Positions 12,185 through 25,100 of a DNA stretch of 64,000 nt are shown here, one piece after another. The stretch spans positions 4,504,572-4,568,571 of the forward strand of contig JANAVB010009599.1 in assembly GCA_029216955.1 (NCBI GenBank). The letters run 5' to 3'. Position numbers and translations under genes: made by a program. Source of the stretch: Iris pallida (Eukaryota; Streptophyta; Magnoliopsida; Asparagales; Iridaceae). Position 1 is the stretch's first letter. Each line of letters starts with the position of its first letter. The notes under the pieces are model-generated. The model saw only the letters and a program-made list of their open reading frames with translations, had not been told where the DNA came from and searched no databases.

Positions 12185-15100
12185 TATAACTACCTAAATT
12201 TGAAATTCTATTTTTGGAAATCAATATCATAATTTTTTAAAATTTATAAAATCATTTTCAGATTTATTAAAAATTTATTCTTAATTTTAATAATTATTAT
12301 TTAATTAGTTAATTCTATTTTAGATTATCTTATTATTAATTAATTATTTGTGAGCCTACAAAGCTTTGGGCTTGGATTATAAGCTAATTATCTATTTGCC
12401 TACCAAGCCTTAGGCTTGGATTGTGGGCCCGTGCTTTGGGTTATGGAATAGCTAATTATTTAGTTAGTCCTAATTAATAGATTAGTTACTAATTAGGGAT
12501 TAGTTGGTGATTAGTTAGTAATTAGTTAGGATATGTTAGTGGGTTTCACTAGTGCCCCTAGATCTATTACAAATTACATATTTGCCATTTAGGCTTGAGG
12601 GCACTCCATAATTATCCTATTAAAATATTAGAGACTCTAATATTTTGTTACAACAAATTACACTCTATCTTTCTCCACCAGTCACTGTTCTTCCCACTAA
12701 TAGTCTGCCATGCACGCCGTCGTACTTGTCGAGCTCCGATGAACAACCGTCGTCGCACCGTTCTTCTTCTTCCCTTCTCCTCCTTCACTGCTGTCTTCCC
12801 TAGCCACCAAATCCCGACCACTATAGCTCCACTAGTCACCACCGCTACCCCTTCGCCCAGCGCCACCACCAACCCGACCACACAACTCTACCAGCCAGTA
12901 TCTCCACCTAGACCTGCTACTCCGACCAGCTCTACCGTCTACTCCTCACCGATCCAACCTTGACTTAGTCAGTCACCACCGCCGACCCCGCCCTAGCCTA
13001 CCAACCCCGATCGCCACTGCACATCAGTCCACCATAAACCACCCTGACCCAAGCCACCGACCTACACCGACTTGCCCAAGCCTCCACCGATGACCACCAT
13101 GACTACTCGATCCACCCTATTACCACTCACCAGACCTCGCCGCCTTTCTGACCTCGTCGCCACCGTTCCTTCGACCGGATCCAGTGTTCTCCGGCCGGAT
13201 CCAGTGTTCTCCGATCGGATCCACTGTTCTCCGGCCAAATCTAATATTTTTTGACCGCGTGGAGTCACCGCCGTGACAGATCCGACCGCCTCGACGTCAT
13301 CTTCTCTGGCGCATGCTCGTCAACAACCCAAGCACCGTCTTGTGTACCTCCTCTGTGCGACTCTAGCGCCGCACGACTGCGCGGTGAGCTTTTCTTCGTC
13401 TTCCTCTCAACCCTCTTTCTTTCTTTACTCTATTTATCTTCTTCCTCTCTTTCTATTTTGGAAGAGAGACTGCTGTCTCTCTGTTCGAATAAAGATATTT
13501 TAGGCTTTAAAACCCTAAGGTATTTGGGCTTGGGCTTCTAGCCCTTTAATGTGTTAAATTGATTTATTTAGGTTATTTCATGTGATGTGGGCTTCAAGCC
13601 CATTACTGTTATTTTGGTCATTAGCTGGTTATTATTTAGGGCTTGGGCTTCAAGCCCATGTATTAATCCCATTAATTCTCTCTAAATTAATGAATTTTGA
13701 GTTGGGCTTAAGGCCAGTCCTATTTAAATCTATTTATTTTATAGTCTGGGCTTAAAGCCCAGGTTAGTTTCTTATATAATATAAGTATAGGTATTTGTAT
13801 AAATATATGTATCCTATTTGCGTAAACATTACTAGTATTAATATATAATGGTAAATACATGTATAGTATTTTATACTAGTAGTAATATATTTGGTAAATA
13901 ATTATTTAATATTATTATAATATATGTTTACCTAAATGTTTAATGTATTTTCAAATATATTTCTAAATATTTTGACTAAGTAAAACTTAATTTCAAACAT
14001 TATAAATATTTTCATAATAAATTATAGATATTAGGTTGTTTCTTTCTCTTCTATTATTGTGTTAATCACATTCTAATCGTGCGTTCCTATGTTGTGACTT
14101 CAATCAATCTCTTAAATAAATTATCGGCTTCATGGACTACTATTGGGATATTTAGATAACAGATACAATCATGGACATTATTGGATATTATGATCTTCAA
14201 CCACTCATTTTGGGATGATATGATCTTTGGGATTATTATTCTGGACTTTAGACTGTGATACTTTCTGTGTCGGCACGTTCGTGTCGCGTACATCGACTTC
14301 AGATACCCGAGGCAAGTACTTACAGTAAATGCTCTCATTTTTATGATAGTTATTATATTCCACGATCTAGATGTGCATGCCATGATTATTGTCATGATTA
14401 TCACACAAGATTAGTATTTATGGATTCCAGTCATGATTACTATGTTCTTGTTTATCCTGTTTCTATGATTACTTTATTCTTGTTTTCTGCCATGATTTGA
14501 ATCCATGATTGCTAGTTAGACGCAAAGTACTTTAGTATATATATGATCAAAACCAGTATTTCCTATTCCCCGTCGAATAGCTAATCATATACGACACGTA
14601 TGATTGAGCCGTCCCAAGTAGATCTCTCGGCCCGATCATATAAAACGTAGTACTTCAACCTCACTTAGTGTAGCTAAGACTTTTGTATTCATATTGCTAT
14701 GTCACATGCCATGATTTCCTGTCTACTTTATCTGTCATTACCATGTTACTGTTTTATTTCAGTATTCTCTTCTATTTCCTATTATATGATTTCTATCATG
14801 TTATGAGTAGTGGTTCTTGTATTGTATTTGCTCCAATCCTGACTGAATAACCACATTTTTAGGCGATGACTTTGAGCTTTGGTGCACCACTTACTATGGT
14901 ACACCTGAGGCAGATCATGGCATATTTGAAGATGCATGAGACGATATAGCATACGTGCCACTGAAGGATTCTTAGTTTAGCATAGCATTTACTTTCTATT
15001 GATTAGATTTCTATTATCAGAACATTTGATGAGTTGTACTCTATTCTAAGGATTACTGTATTCGACTTCTGTGTTGAACTCTGTGGACTTGTTATTTCTA

Positions 15101-15279
15101 TTTCATATATACCTGTTAGCACTCGTGATTGAGTTATAATCTGGATATCATGATTTCTATTATGTTGTTGGATTGGATATACTTGAGGATTAGACTTCTT
15201 ACTACCGCCGATTCTGCGACGTAGGCTAGACGTGTTTTCACGTATTCGTGCCTGAACTTCCAGTGCGGGTCGTGATACA
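12185..15279 (+). repeat. Element B 5' LTR (copy 1)
   Basis: About 3.1 kb from TATAACTACC (probably once TGTAACTACC) to GTGCGGGTCGTGATACA, preceded by the target duplication TTTAG at 12180-12184. Inside are a GC-rich leader-like segment (about 12660-13480), a 20-bp unit repeated three times (13177-13236) and five TGGGCTT/AAGCCCA palindromes (13532-13761). Open frames in the GC-rich part are proline/serine-rich and not credible proteins. Confidence 0.8.
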
Positions 15280-15285
15280 TTTTTA

Positions 15286-15303
15286 TTGTGGCCCATGAAG
15301 GCC
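15286..15303 (+). other. Primer binding site of element B (copy 1)
   Basis: TTGTGGCCCATGAAGGCC, six bases after the 5' LTR. It differs from T's 18-base site at three positions and so belongs to the same tRNA-Ile class. Confidence 0.65.
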
Positions 15304-15544
15304 AGTCTTTGTAATTAGTGCAATGTCAGAGTGGTACTTCGGATTAGACTATCACTATGAGCATGCAAAATAAGTGATAGGAATAGAAAAACTCAATCAC
15401 AAGATATAAATTCCATTCTGATTCAAATTTGATTATCTGATCTATTTTGAATAATTTCTACCTCATTTGCTGTCATTCTTGAATAATTTTATCTGTGTTG
15501 TATCTAGGATTTTTGTTAACTCTGCCCTATCATATTTTTCCAGA

Positions 15545-16890
15545 ATGCCTCCGAAGACTCGATCTCATAGCTTAGGAGCAGCTGCAGCTTCTGAGCGATC
15601 GACATTGTCGTCCTCTCGATCTTCAAGAAGAGAGTGACTGAGACTCTCCCTCCACCTCCTACTTTTTCTGTATTTCAGGAGGGGACGTCAGTTGCATCGG
15701 AGAGTCTTCTTCTTCATCCATCTCAGCATGGACACATATGTATTTATCCTCTGAGAGTGTGCCTGTTGACGGTGCATATATTTGGCTTCTTCCGTGAGAG
15801 GATGGAGTCTCAGCGTATTCAGGTTGAGTCCTAGTGTATTCAGGCTGAGGCTCAGAGGGAACAGAATACCGCTATACAGGAGAGTGTCTAGAAGGCACAT
15901 CATCTAGCCCTTGCTGCTTTTGTGAGGGATGCTCCTCCATCGTAGTCCCAACAGATTCCACAGCAGCAATAGTCCTCTAACTCGAATGAGGAGGATATTA
16001 TGGACTTCAAGAAGATGGCTCCTCGGGTTTTCAAGGGCACTGAGGGAATTCTTTATGCTGATGAGTGGCTCGAGGACATCGAGCGTATCTTAAGAGTTGC
16101 TAGGATTCCCAAGGATCTGCAGATTGAGGCTGTTGGCCTATAACTTCAGGACATTGCCCGTACTTGGTTCCGGAATGAGCCTCAACTAGCGGTTCCAGAT
16201 CTAACTTGGAACCATTTCAAGGACCTTTTCAAGAAGAAGTTCTATTTAAAGATTACAGAAGGAGTTCTGGAGGTACAGTTTCAAAATTTGGTGCAGGGCA
16301 GACTTTCAGTTGAGGAGTATGCTGCAGAATTTGGTAGGCTGAGCCAATTTATGAAGTATACGGTCAAGGAGCCGAAGGACATGGCACGCAAATTTTGTCG
16401 TGGTTTGGCTAGAGAGATCCGAGTTCACATCTCCTCGAGCGCTACTACTTTTGCTGGGATATTAGTAAAGGCACAGAGGATTGAGGTTGATCTTGATCTT
16501 AGGACCAAGAGGGACCGAGACACATTTGGAGGTAACCATAACCCTGGGCCGGTAAAGCGTCCTCAGTTTCAGCCAAAGTCTTTCCAGTTGTAGCAGTCGG
16601 CTAGAGTTCCTGGTCAGCAGCAGCTACAGAGGCAGATGTATCTAGCACAGATCTGTAACTGTTGCACTAAGTCGTGACACACTTGGGACCACAACAGAAA
16701 GAGGCTAGGGTTATGTTTATATTATGGATTTGACATTCATCAGATGAAGGAGTGCCCAATGCCTCGCTCTACTCCTGATCTTGCTCCTATCTATATTCAG
16801 CCATCTAGGCCACCTGTAGCACAGTAGCAGAGAGGACCTGTTCCCAATCAGCAGCAGCGCTTCGCCCAGCATCAGTAGAGGGGAGCGCCT
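15545..16890 (+). pseudogene. gag: Element B gag, decayed (copy 1)
   Basis: Starts MPPKTRSHSLG, comparable to MAETRSHRSG in T, and stops after 30 codons at 15635. The capsid-type gag domain is readable at about 16003-16590; its longest open part is 16288-16593 (GRLSVEEYAAEFGRL, then ARKFCRGLAREIR). Stops often replace glutamine codons (TAG for CAG) in Q-rich stretches. A zinc-knuckle remnant near 16714-16755 reads CLYYGFDIHQMKEC, with tyrosine where the second cysteine should be. It has the same disruptions as copy 2. Confidence 0.85.
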
Positions 16891-16904
16891 CAGAAGGTAA
16901 GGTC

Positions 16905-17304
16905 TTCACCATGACTACTGTCGAGGAAACTGAGGCCCTGGTAATGTGATTATAGGTTCTATTCTTCTTGATTCATATCCACATTATTTGATTCAGAAGC
17001 CACATATAGTTTCATATCTATAGCTTTTGTGTTCAAACACCGTATTGTAGCATCAACTTTAGATAGAAACTGCAAGATCATGATTGGCAAAGGAATTTTT
17101 TTAGTAAAAGATCTTTGTGTCCAGCATCACATAACCCTAGGTAGAAAGGAATTGTGCGCTGATCTACTCGTAATGCCACTTTCGAGTTTCGACATCGTGC
17201 TCAGGATGGATTGGTTAATTAGCAACTATGCTTCTATTTATTTTCATCGAGGACAAAGAGTATTCAGTCCTTCGGGGAAGCCTGTTTGAATTTGCCAGGG
17301 AAGC
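16905..17304 (+). pseudogene. Element B protease, decayed and cut by T (copy 1)
   Basis: Retropepsin-like region. The active-site triplet DSG reads DSE at 16990-16998 in a shifted frame, followed by FISIAF and a 17029-17289 open stretch containing VMPLSSFDIVLRMDWL, a typical gypsy protease end. After FEFARE it is interrupted by the start of T's LTR at 17305. One base differs from copy 2 near 16938 (a shorter C run). Confidence 0.8.
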
Positions 17305-18179
17305 TGTCACTACCACTTTTTAGACTAAGGGTATTTTAGTAATTTATGAAATTAGATTAATTTAAATTTTATTTAATTAATATTATGCTAAGTGATATTA
17401 GGTCTAAACCTAGAATTTTCCTAATCTCGATGTTGATCAAGATCCTAGCTACTTAGTTAGTAGAATTCAACTAAATGACAAGGTTTTAGAATATCTAGTA
17501 TATGTCTAAGTGAGATATTTTGGTGGAAACCCTAATTCAATTTGGGCCTTCACTAGAAAGCCTTGATTTCAACCTAAAGGAAGCCCTTAAACCTAACCCT
17601 AGAAACCCTAAGTGGTCGGCCAATGATGGCATTCTTCCCCTATATTAGATCACATTAGCCCCCTCTTGCCTCTTTCCTTACAAACCCTAACCCTAGTTTG
17701 TGTTCTTCCCCAAATTTAACCCCTTTCTTCAAATCACCTCCAAATTGAACCAAATCAATTGCATTGCACTCCCCTTATGAAGAAGAAGTATCTATTGACT
17801 AGCTAGCAAGGATTGGAAGCAATTTGGCCATTGGATTTGGTGTTGAAGCTTTTCAAAGGACTTTTCATTGTGATTCCAACCCTCAATAGGTAATGATATC
17901 TAAACCCTTTAGATTCCTAATTTCTCACCATAAATGCATTCATTTAGGGTCCCCTAACCCTAGGTTTAGTTTGGGTTCAGTTCGTGTCCATTTGCTACCC
18001 GTATCATGGGCATATCACTCCATATCGGAGATATATCACAAGTGTTCGACGAAATGCCCCATAGGATTTTTATTCTTGGATTTCTAAATAAATTACATAT
18101 TTGTGCAGCTGTGATGTGTAGATTGTATTTCAATTTGATTGAGTTGATTTTGGGATCATTTCATGCGAATTTGGACACA
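17305..18179 (+). repeat. Element T 5' LTR, first 875 bases (copy 1)
   Basis: Begins TGTCACTACC and matches the start of the LTR at 39114. It contains the telo-box and TATA region (about 17600-17700) and is truncated by the N gap. Confidence 0.9.
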
Positions 18180-18192
18180 NNNNNNNNNNNNN
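18180..18192. other. Assembly gap (13 N)
   Basis: A run of 13 N. Sequence to the left is inside T's 5' LTR and sequence to the right belongs to an unrelated minus-strand LTR (C). The gap is therefore a scaffold join of unknown true size, and nothing should be inferred across it. Confidence 0.99.
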
Positions 18193-20393
18193 GAGGAACG
18201 TCAGGTACGACTCGAGTTCCTACAGTTGAGAACTCGACTTAGATTCCTGAATAACCAGACTAAGTGTGCTAGTTGAAATCTCTAGTAGTCATGTCTTAGT
18301 CAGGTTTTAAGTTGTATTAATCTACAGCTAACGTTTACGTCGCAACTACGTGCGTTCGATTAAGCCGGTTAACTGGATTATTTGGAAATAACACGATAAT
18401 CAATTAACTTTGAAAAACTTTGTGTTTTCGTAATATATTTATAAAAATACAGTTTCTTTTAGTGATAAATCGTGAACTAGTTATTTACTAATATTTATCC
18501 ATTTTAATTAATTCTTAATTAATCAGTAAATTACGCTCTAACTACGATTATGCGTCTAATCACAAACCACCCAAATTCACATCCACCAGAAAATAAAATA
18601 AAAACTACGGTACAATACAAGGGCACAGCTAATCATCCTAGGGTGGGCTTATGCCCTGTACTTTCTTTTACATCAAAATAAGAGAAAAATGACTTAATTA
18701 ATAAATAAAGAGCAGTAATTAAATAACTATAATAAATAGCTTAAATATTAATTAAAATAATTAAAAAGAAAGCTAAGAGTCTCAGACTCGGTCCATTCCT
18801 CAAAATTTGGCTAATACCACAACGTCCGGTCGGACCGATGCGTTTGCATTTTGTCGGGGCCCACAGACCGGTACGGTCGTCGCCCGAAAAATCAGTTTAA
18901 AATTCATTTCCGAAAACCAATTTTGAAATCAATTAAATATAGTTTTGTAAAAATTTGGGCAGCATTTCCTCTATTTCGGGACAACCCAAAACTGGAAAAT
19001 ACGCCACAGAAACCTGCAATTATTCCAACCCAATAATAATCCCGCAAATATATCCACCAAATATTTTCCAAGCCACCAGAAATAATTCCCAAACAACCGA
19101 ACTTCCCGAAATACCCGGGAATCCCACAATCAAACCAAACCACACAAACCAGCAGATAATATCACAGAAATATGCTACCGCAGCTAACCGAATAAAATAC
19201 GCAGCTAACCGGATTTCCCAAAGGAAAACCGGGGACGATTCTCATCATGGACTCTACGGGAGGGACGAACTACTGTGATTACCAAGAAATTACCAAATTC
19301 CGTTGGCAGGGAGCCGCGGGAAAAACTTGGGGAAAAAATCGAAACGAAGTTCGGACAGCAGGTCGCAGATCTGGACAGCAAAACTTCCTTGCGAATCCGG
19401 GCAGCAAATGCTCCACGAAGCACGGGACAGTGGGGTGAACCCCACAGAATGCTGCCGAGATGGCGCTGGCACGGGCGGCGGAAAAACTCGCGGGGAAAGG
19501 GTCTGCGGGGGAGAAGTGCGGCCGAGGGGGAAAAGCCGGTCGGCTGCGCTAGGGCACGCCTCGCTGGAAGGGAAAGGGGGCGCGGACGGACGCGGCTCGG
19601 CAGAACCGCGCGCGGGGAGGAGCTCCGCCGGGAAGAGTCGGCCGCGGGGCTCGGGGAGCAGGCGGCTGGACGGCGCGGTCGGGCGGTCGGCAGCGGGGGT
19701 CGTGCGGGACGAACGCGGCTCGGCAGAACCGCGCGGATGGCCGCGGGAGGACGGCGCGCTCGCGGGGAGGTCGGCGGAGGCGCGGCTGCGGGGGTCGCCG
19801 AACGTCGGCGAGGGAGGCCGACGGGGAACGCCGCACGGGGAAGCTCCGCCGGGAGAGGGGGTCGAGCTCGGGTTAGGGCTTTCTCCTGGAATGGAGAAGA
19901 GAGGGAGAGTGAGGGATGTGAGAATAGAGAGAAAGAGAGAGTTTGAGAGTTTTGTGGGTGAGGAGAGAGTTCTCTGTGAGTGATGGGAGAATGGGGAGTT
20001 GATCCAGAACGTGGGGGAGAGGGATGTTTAAGGGTGGTTGAGTGTAATGGGGGAAGTTGTTTACCAAGTCTCAAATGAGAAACGCTGGTCCTTCGGGACC
20101 AGCTCAAAACCGAGTAAATTTTTTTTTTTTTAAAAAGGTATGAACCAAGTCAAAATATCCAGGTTTGAAAAGAGATAGGAAAAATGGGCCCGGGCCTGGG
20201 TCTGGGCTCGGACTCGGGTCTGGGTCCAAAATCCAAAAATCCATGTTTATTATATTTTTTTCCAAAATTCTTTTCACCCAAAAAAAATAATAATAATAAT
20301 AATAATAATAATTTGGAAACGTTTAATTTAACAATACGAAAATTCTAATTAAATAATCTAACTACAGAAAACCGGGTTTCACAATGCTAAATA
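18193..20393 (-). repeat. LTR fragment C, inserted in A's 3' LTR
   Basis: The right end CCGGGTTTCACA is the reverse of an LTR start (TGTGAAACCCGG), after which A's LTR resumes at 20394. Read on the minus strand it has a CT-rich leader (about 20060-19900) and a GC-rich segment (about 19900-19250). It may be a solo LTR, but its other end and its left target duplication are lost at the N gap. The 300-codon minus-strand frame at 19205-20107 is proline/arginine/serine-rich and resembles no known protein. A (TAA)n run lies at about 20288-20312. Confidence 0.6.
20084..20103. other. Perfect 8-bp hairpin with TTCG loop
   Basis: GCTGGTCC-TTCG-GGACCAGC, a perfect stem with a tetraloop of the very stable UUCG class, near the 5' side of LTR C read on the minus strand (there the loop is CGAA). 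It may lie near the transcript start of C. Function unknown. Confidence 0.7.
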
Positions 20394-22105
20394 CAGAAAT
20401 ACAAGAATTCTAATCTATCTAGAATCTAAGGTCGCCTCTAGAATATCTCTAACTCCCTTGTATGGTCCATAGCGCAAAAGTAGGAAGCATGCCAAGTCAC
20501 CTGTAATGATCCAGTCAGGAAGGAGCAAAGTATAATACTATTGCATTTAATGTAACTTAATAAAAAATAACCTAGATAGAAGAGGTGCAGTAGAAAAAAA
20601 GAAACAGTAGATGAACTGAAAACAATAAACATGTACAAGAAACAACTAGCAAGAACATGGATAAGCAACACAACTAGCAATGAACATGTGTAATAATAGA
20701 TAGTGTGTTTGAAATACTTTTTGACATGTGAACGGTTGGGCTAATACGGCACATCATACGATAGCTATCCACATTTTTGATACGGCTAACCCATACGTGA
20801 TGTGTATGACTTAGCCATCCACATTAACATTTATTGGGGTTTATTCATACGTCTACCTGGCATTTCTCCTTCTGACTCACTAAACAGTCGATAAACGAGC
20901 AATGATACAATCAAGCATATCATGTCACAATCGTGTCTCAACTGGAAACTCAGTGAGAAGATTGTATTATAATGTAATAAGCACATAAAATAATAGTGTT
21001 TGCCTCAAGTTAAGTTGCAGTTGTTGTATGACTTGATCATATTGGCACAAAATAGGTCAAAATCTATGGTCATAATTGGTCCGAAGAGATAATGATGTCA
21101 GATCCATATATCTGATTCTTGGATAAGCCCAATATAAAGAAACTCCAAAGTCGTCGTTATGGCTATTTATGACCAAATAGGTAAATTATCGGTCAAATCT
21201 GAGTTCAATGAATAAAATAAATATTAAACAAAATTTTGAATTTCTAAAAAAATTATATGTTGTAGATCTTCGTGTCAGCATTCCAAATCTTCAAACGGAT
21301 CACAAAACGGAGTTACGAATCTCCCGAAATCTCAAAAACGGTGCGACACGTCAATTTTTGGACAATCGATACTTAAATAATTTTTCAGAAATTCGCGTTC
21401 ATAATTACAAAAAATAAATTATAGATTTGGAAAACTAACCTCGATACGCTTCAAAAAAATGAGGCTGAGTTTATGACGAATTTTGGTCTTTTGGATGAAA
21501 AAAGAGAAATTTTGGAAAAGAATATGGGAGATGACATATATTCAATAGGTTATATGGGTAGCAAATACTTAATTAGGATTAGACTGAAAGAGTTTTGGTT
21601 TTGGAAGAAGAATAAAGACTCCTTAAATAGATGGAGATTGACTCATAATTTTCTTATTTGGAAGGGTAAAAATAATAATGAATAAATCTTTCCATTAAAT
21701 TCAAATTAAATCAATCTCAAAATAATATGGATCAAATTTAATCCATAATTGATCATAATAATGAGTTTGGGGAAAAAAACAAAGGGAGGCTTCCCTTTAT
21801 ATAGGAGATGGGAGATTTTCTAAATAAGGAATGATTAGATTCCATGAATTAAACCTTCCATGAATTAAATTAGATTTTTATAAATATAAACTTAACATAA
21901 TTGATAATAGAAAATTAATAAGTTTAAAAGTATATATTTTTTATAAAAACAAAATCAAATTAAAAAAATAGTTTGACAAATTCCTTCATCAATACAAATA
22001 TCTTTTATAGAATTAAGAAAAAAAAATTTATTTTCTAACTAGAAAATATGTAAAACTAAAAATAAAATATATAAAAAATAAAAAAATTTGGGAAGTGGGC
22101 TTACA
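20394..22105 (-). repeat. Element A 3' LTR, partial (copy 2)
   Basis: Aligns with 7508-9304 / 29308-31103 with many substitutions and indels. One deletion of several dozen bases near 21450 lies between two GCTTC words that flank the missing sequence in the other LTR, suggesting loss by short-homology repair. The right end is ...GTGGGCTTACA. Confidence 0.85.
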
Positions 22106-22119
22106 AATCTACCCACCTT
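22106..22119 (-). other. Polypurine tract of element A (copy 2)
   Basis: AAGGTGGGTAGATT on the minus strand, directly before TGTAAGCCC of the 3' LTR. Same as 296-309. Confidence 0.8.
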
Positions 22120-25100
22120 AGAAAAATTTTGACGCTCCTACACGAAAAATCGCTCGTCCTCGCATCGATTTATCGGAATCGTTCGTCCTCGCTGGGGCGT
22201 GATACTGTACGAGTCTGGAGTTGCACTCGTACAAGGCAAGATGACAAGTTATCATATAGTTATCTTTGATTTATGTATTAGCCTTGAAAGAAACAGAGTA
22301 ATACGAAGCAATTCTCTTTATTCGATAAGCAGTGAAATTACAAAGGTTTTCAATAGCCCATTGAATCATGCCAGATCGACTTACAACACTCAAGTTTTTC
22401 TTGCCCACAAAGGATTTCATCGTTCCATACATCATGTCTTTATATCTTGGCCCCATCAATCGTTGCATGTTCGAGCGTCAATGCAGTCGCACGCCTCAAT
22501 ACGCTACGACATTCTATGCCTCAATGCGTTCAAGCGAAGCTCCGCCGCGAGCAGACCATTCCATGAACCTGCAAGCAATCTGGTGGGAGATCAGTACTAA
22601 TCCTCTCGCGTACTGATCAGAGACCCACTTTACTAAACCGATATTAAGTAGATATATTGAATTATACGGTATACAATTTAGTGATCTTTCTATTTTTGCG
22701 TTAGGATCAGTTTCATATCATATTCGAAAGCAGTAAAGCATCTTATCATGGTAAGCATGTTATGTTTGATTTATGTAAACAAGAAAGCAGGCAACATACA
22801 ATTCTCGTGTTCCTTCATGGCGACTTGTTACTGATTCGAGGCATTCGCCCTTGCGCCAATGCAAGATGAATACCTACTTATCTTTTTCTGTCAGGTTATA
22901 AGTGATCGTTGAACAAGATCTCTGTGTGCTTGTATCATTCAGCTCACCGACCCCTATCTATATGAAGATCACTAACATTTGTAGATGTCAGAATGGACTT
23001 ATGTTTCTCAACTGACATTGTGACGCTACCCATTCAGCCTAGGTTACGATCCTTACTGAAAGTTTCATAATGCATCAGTGCTCATAGGCACGACTATCAT
23101 TCCTCCTAGGCCAAACAGTCCCAATGCACCAGCACGCCAGTTCGAGGAAAAACTCGTGTATGGGTTAATTCACAGTCCATTTGATCAACACGCATCTAAG
23201 CATACAATCAAACATAGTCTGAGTCCGAAACTCAGACTTCGCATCATTTCGCATTTCTCGCATTTTTTCAATGTTTTCACTCTTTCTATGTTATCATATT
23301 CTTTGTTCGATTTCATTCATTTCATTATTCTATGCATCATGTCCCAATTCAAAGTTCGTCAAACGAACGACCCAAAGGCCTTGAACATTCCTAGACACCA
23401 TGCCACATTCGACAGTTCTGTCACATTTATGCCATAACTGTTCTTATTGCAATGAAGCCATATTTTATGATTCTCGTGCACGTACACATGTCTTGACACA
23501 ATTGTTCTCTATTCTTCGAGTTGTGCATGCGATGCATGCCTCGATACCGTATTTTCATGTTCTATGCCTTAGTGTTCAATGTTCATGGCTCGTGCACTAG
23601 GGTACTCACCTCAATAGTCTTTCAATGTGCTAGCCTTCTAACTCGTGCTCGAAGGCACGAACGACTCGTACACGGAGGCACTCGTCGATACAGTTATCCC
23701 ATGTTCTTATGGCTTGCGTACCGAAGTGCCTTTACGATATTCAATGTTCAATACAACTCGTACATTTGATGTATGTTTCATTTCAATTGTTCTATCTAAT
23801 ATTCGACAGGCACTATGTTCATCTCTAGATCGAGCAACGCCCGTGGTCTCGATGGTTAACTTAGCATACAATGATACATTTTACTTCGACATGAAGGAGT
23901 AGAAAAGAAGGGTCAAAGTCCTTCCACCTTAAGCCGTCATTTTGCCGAGCCGATGTGGCTCAATTTCATAACTTTGTTGTATGGACAACTCTTCTGACTT
24001 AGCCATTTGAGCACTTCGTACTTCGTTGAATTATCTGACAGATTTGGCTTACCGTGCCTATGCCTCGGTCCGTTGCGAGACGATGATTTGGTTTTGCGAA
24101 CTCTGTTGCAAATAAGGCAAAAATATCGACCTCTTATATTTCAGGTAAACGTATAGCCTACACACAATTAAAATCAATATTCGTTCGAATCGGATTTGTT
24201 CGTTGCATCGATTCGATTTCGTAGAATTTTGAACTGACTCACTGCTTTCTCTCGGGCCAACTTAACACTTATATCGATCTTACTCGATGCATTGCTCGGA
24301 TCAACATAACTCTTTGTATTGATTCGTAATGATACATATTTCAGGTCAACGTAACTTTTCGAGTCAATGACTCAACATAATGTACCGTGCAGAGCGGGAC
24401 ATTATATAATATACTACTCAAAACAAGGTTCGTCCTCGAACCGAAACCAATACTCTTTCTAAGTGTCTCTAGATCATTTCACGATCTCGCCCAACTATCA
24501 GTGTTCTGTTTCAAACACTTGTGCAAGCTTTCATTAACATATCAGTCTTTCTTGTAGCTCGATTTGAATTCAGTATACAACTTTGATTTAGATAGTACAC
24601 ATTCAAGGCATCCCAAAAATATATGTATTTCAGCTAGCCCAGTGGTAGAAAATTGGAACAAAGCTGACAGGTAAATTTCAATCCTATGCTTGCCATCTCG
24701 TACTCTAGATCGGACTTATCTTTAGCGTCTGTTCTCAAAATTTTATCACATATATATATTTGATACATACGTGATTCATTCAACAAAGTCACTACATACG
24801 ACGCGAATAAAAAAACACATTTCTTATTTCGTATGTTTCGTATGGACCATCAATTATATGCGTCGCGTCGAGTCGTTGCACATCCGATTGTAGCGAGCCT
24901 TCATAATGCCTTGCGTTTGAAGTCGTTGTCCAACTATTTCTGAAGTTTCACATTGCAACTCATCTCGATACGATTTCTTTTTTGTTGACTTGCAAACGTA
25001 TCAACATTCATGACAATGCCTGCTAGGTGACTTACATAGACACCGTACTTAAATTTCTCCGATGCAAGTTAAATTGACGATGCTCAAAGGCAACGATCGC

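Larger units (their letters stand above)
1..18179. repeat. Large near-identical duplication, copy 1
   Basis: This stretch matches 21814-39998 base for base apart from scattered single-base indels, mostly in homopolymers, and a few substitutions. The offset drifts only from about 21,800 to 21,819. It carries the end of A's 3' LTR, A's internal region and 5' LTR, D, B's 5' LTR, gag and protease, and the first 875 bases of T's 5' LTR, where it stops at the N gap. The left end lies outside the window. It could be a real recent duplication or a second haplotype left in the assembly. Confidence 0.95.

Noticed and set aside
19205..20107. 300-codon minus-strand frame
   Set aside because: Proline-, arginine- and serine-rich from GC-biased sequence, long frames also open on the plus strand, no family motif, and it lies inside LTR C.
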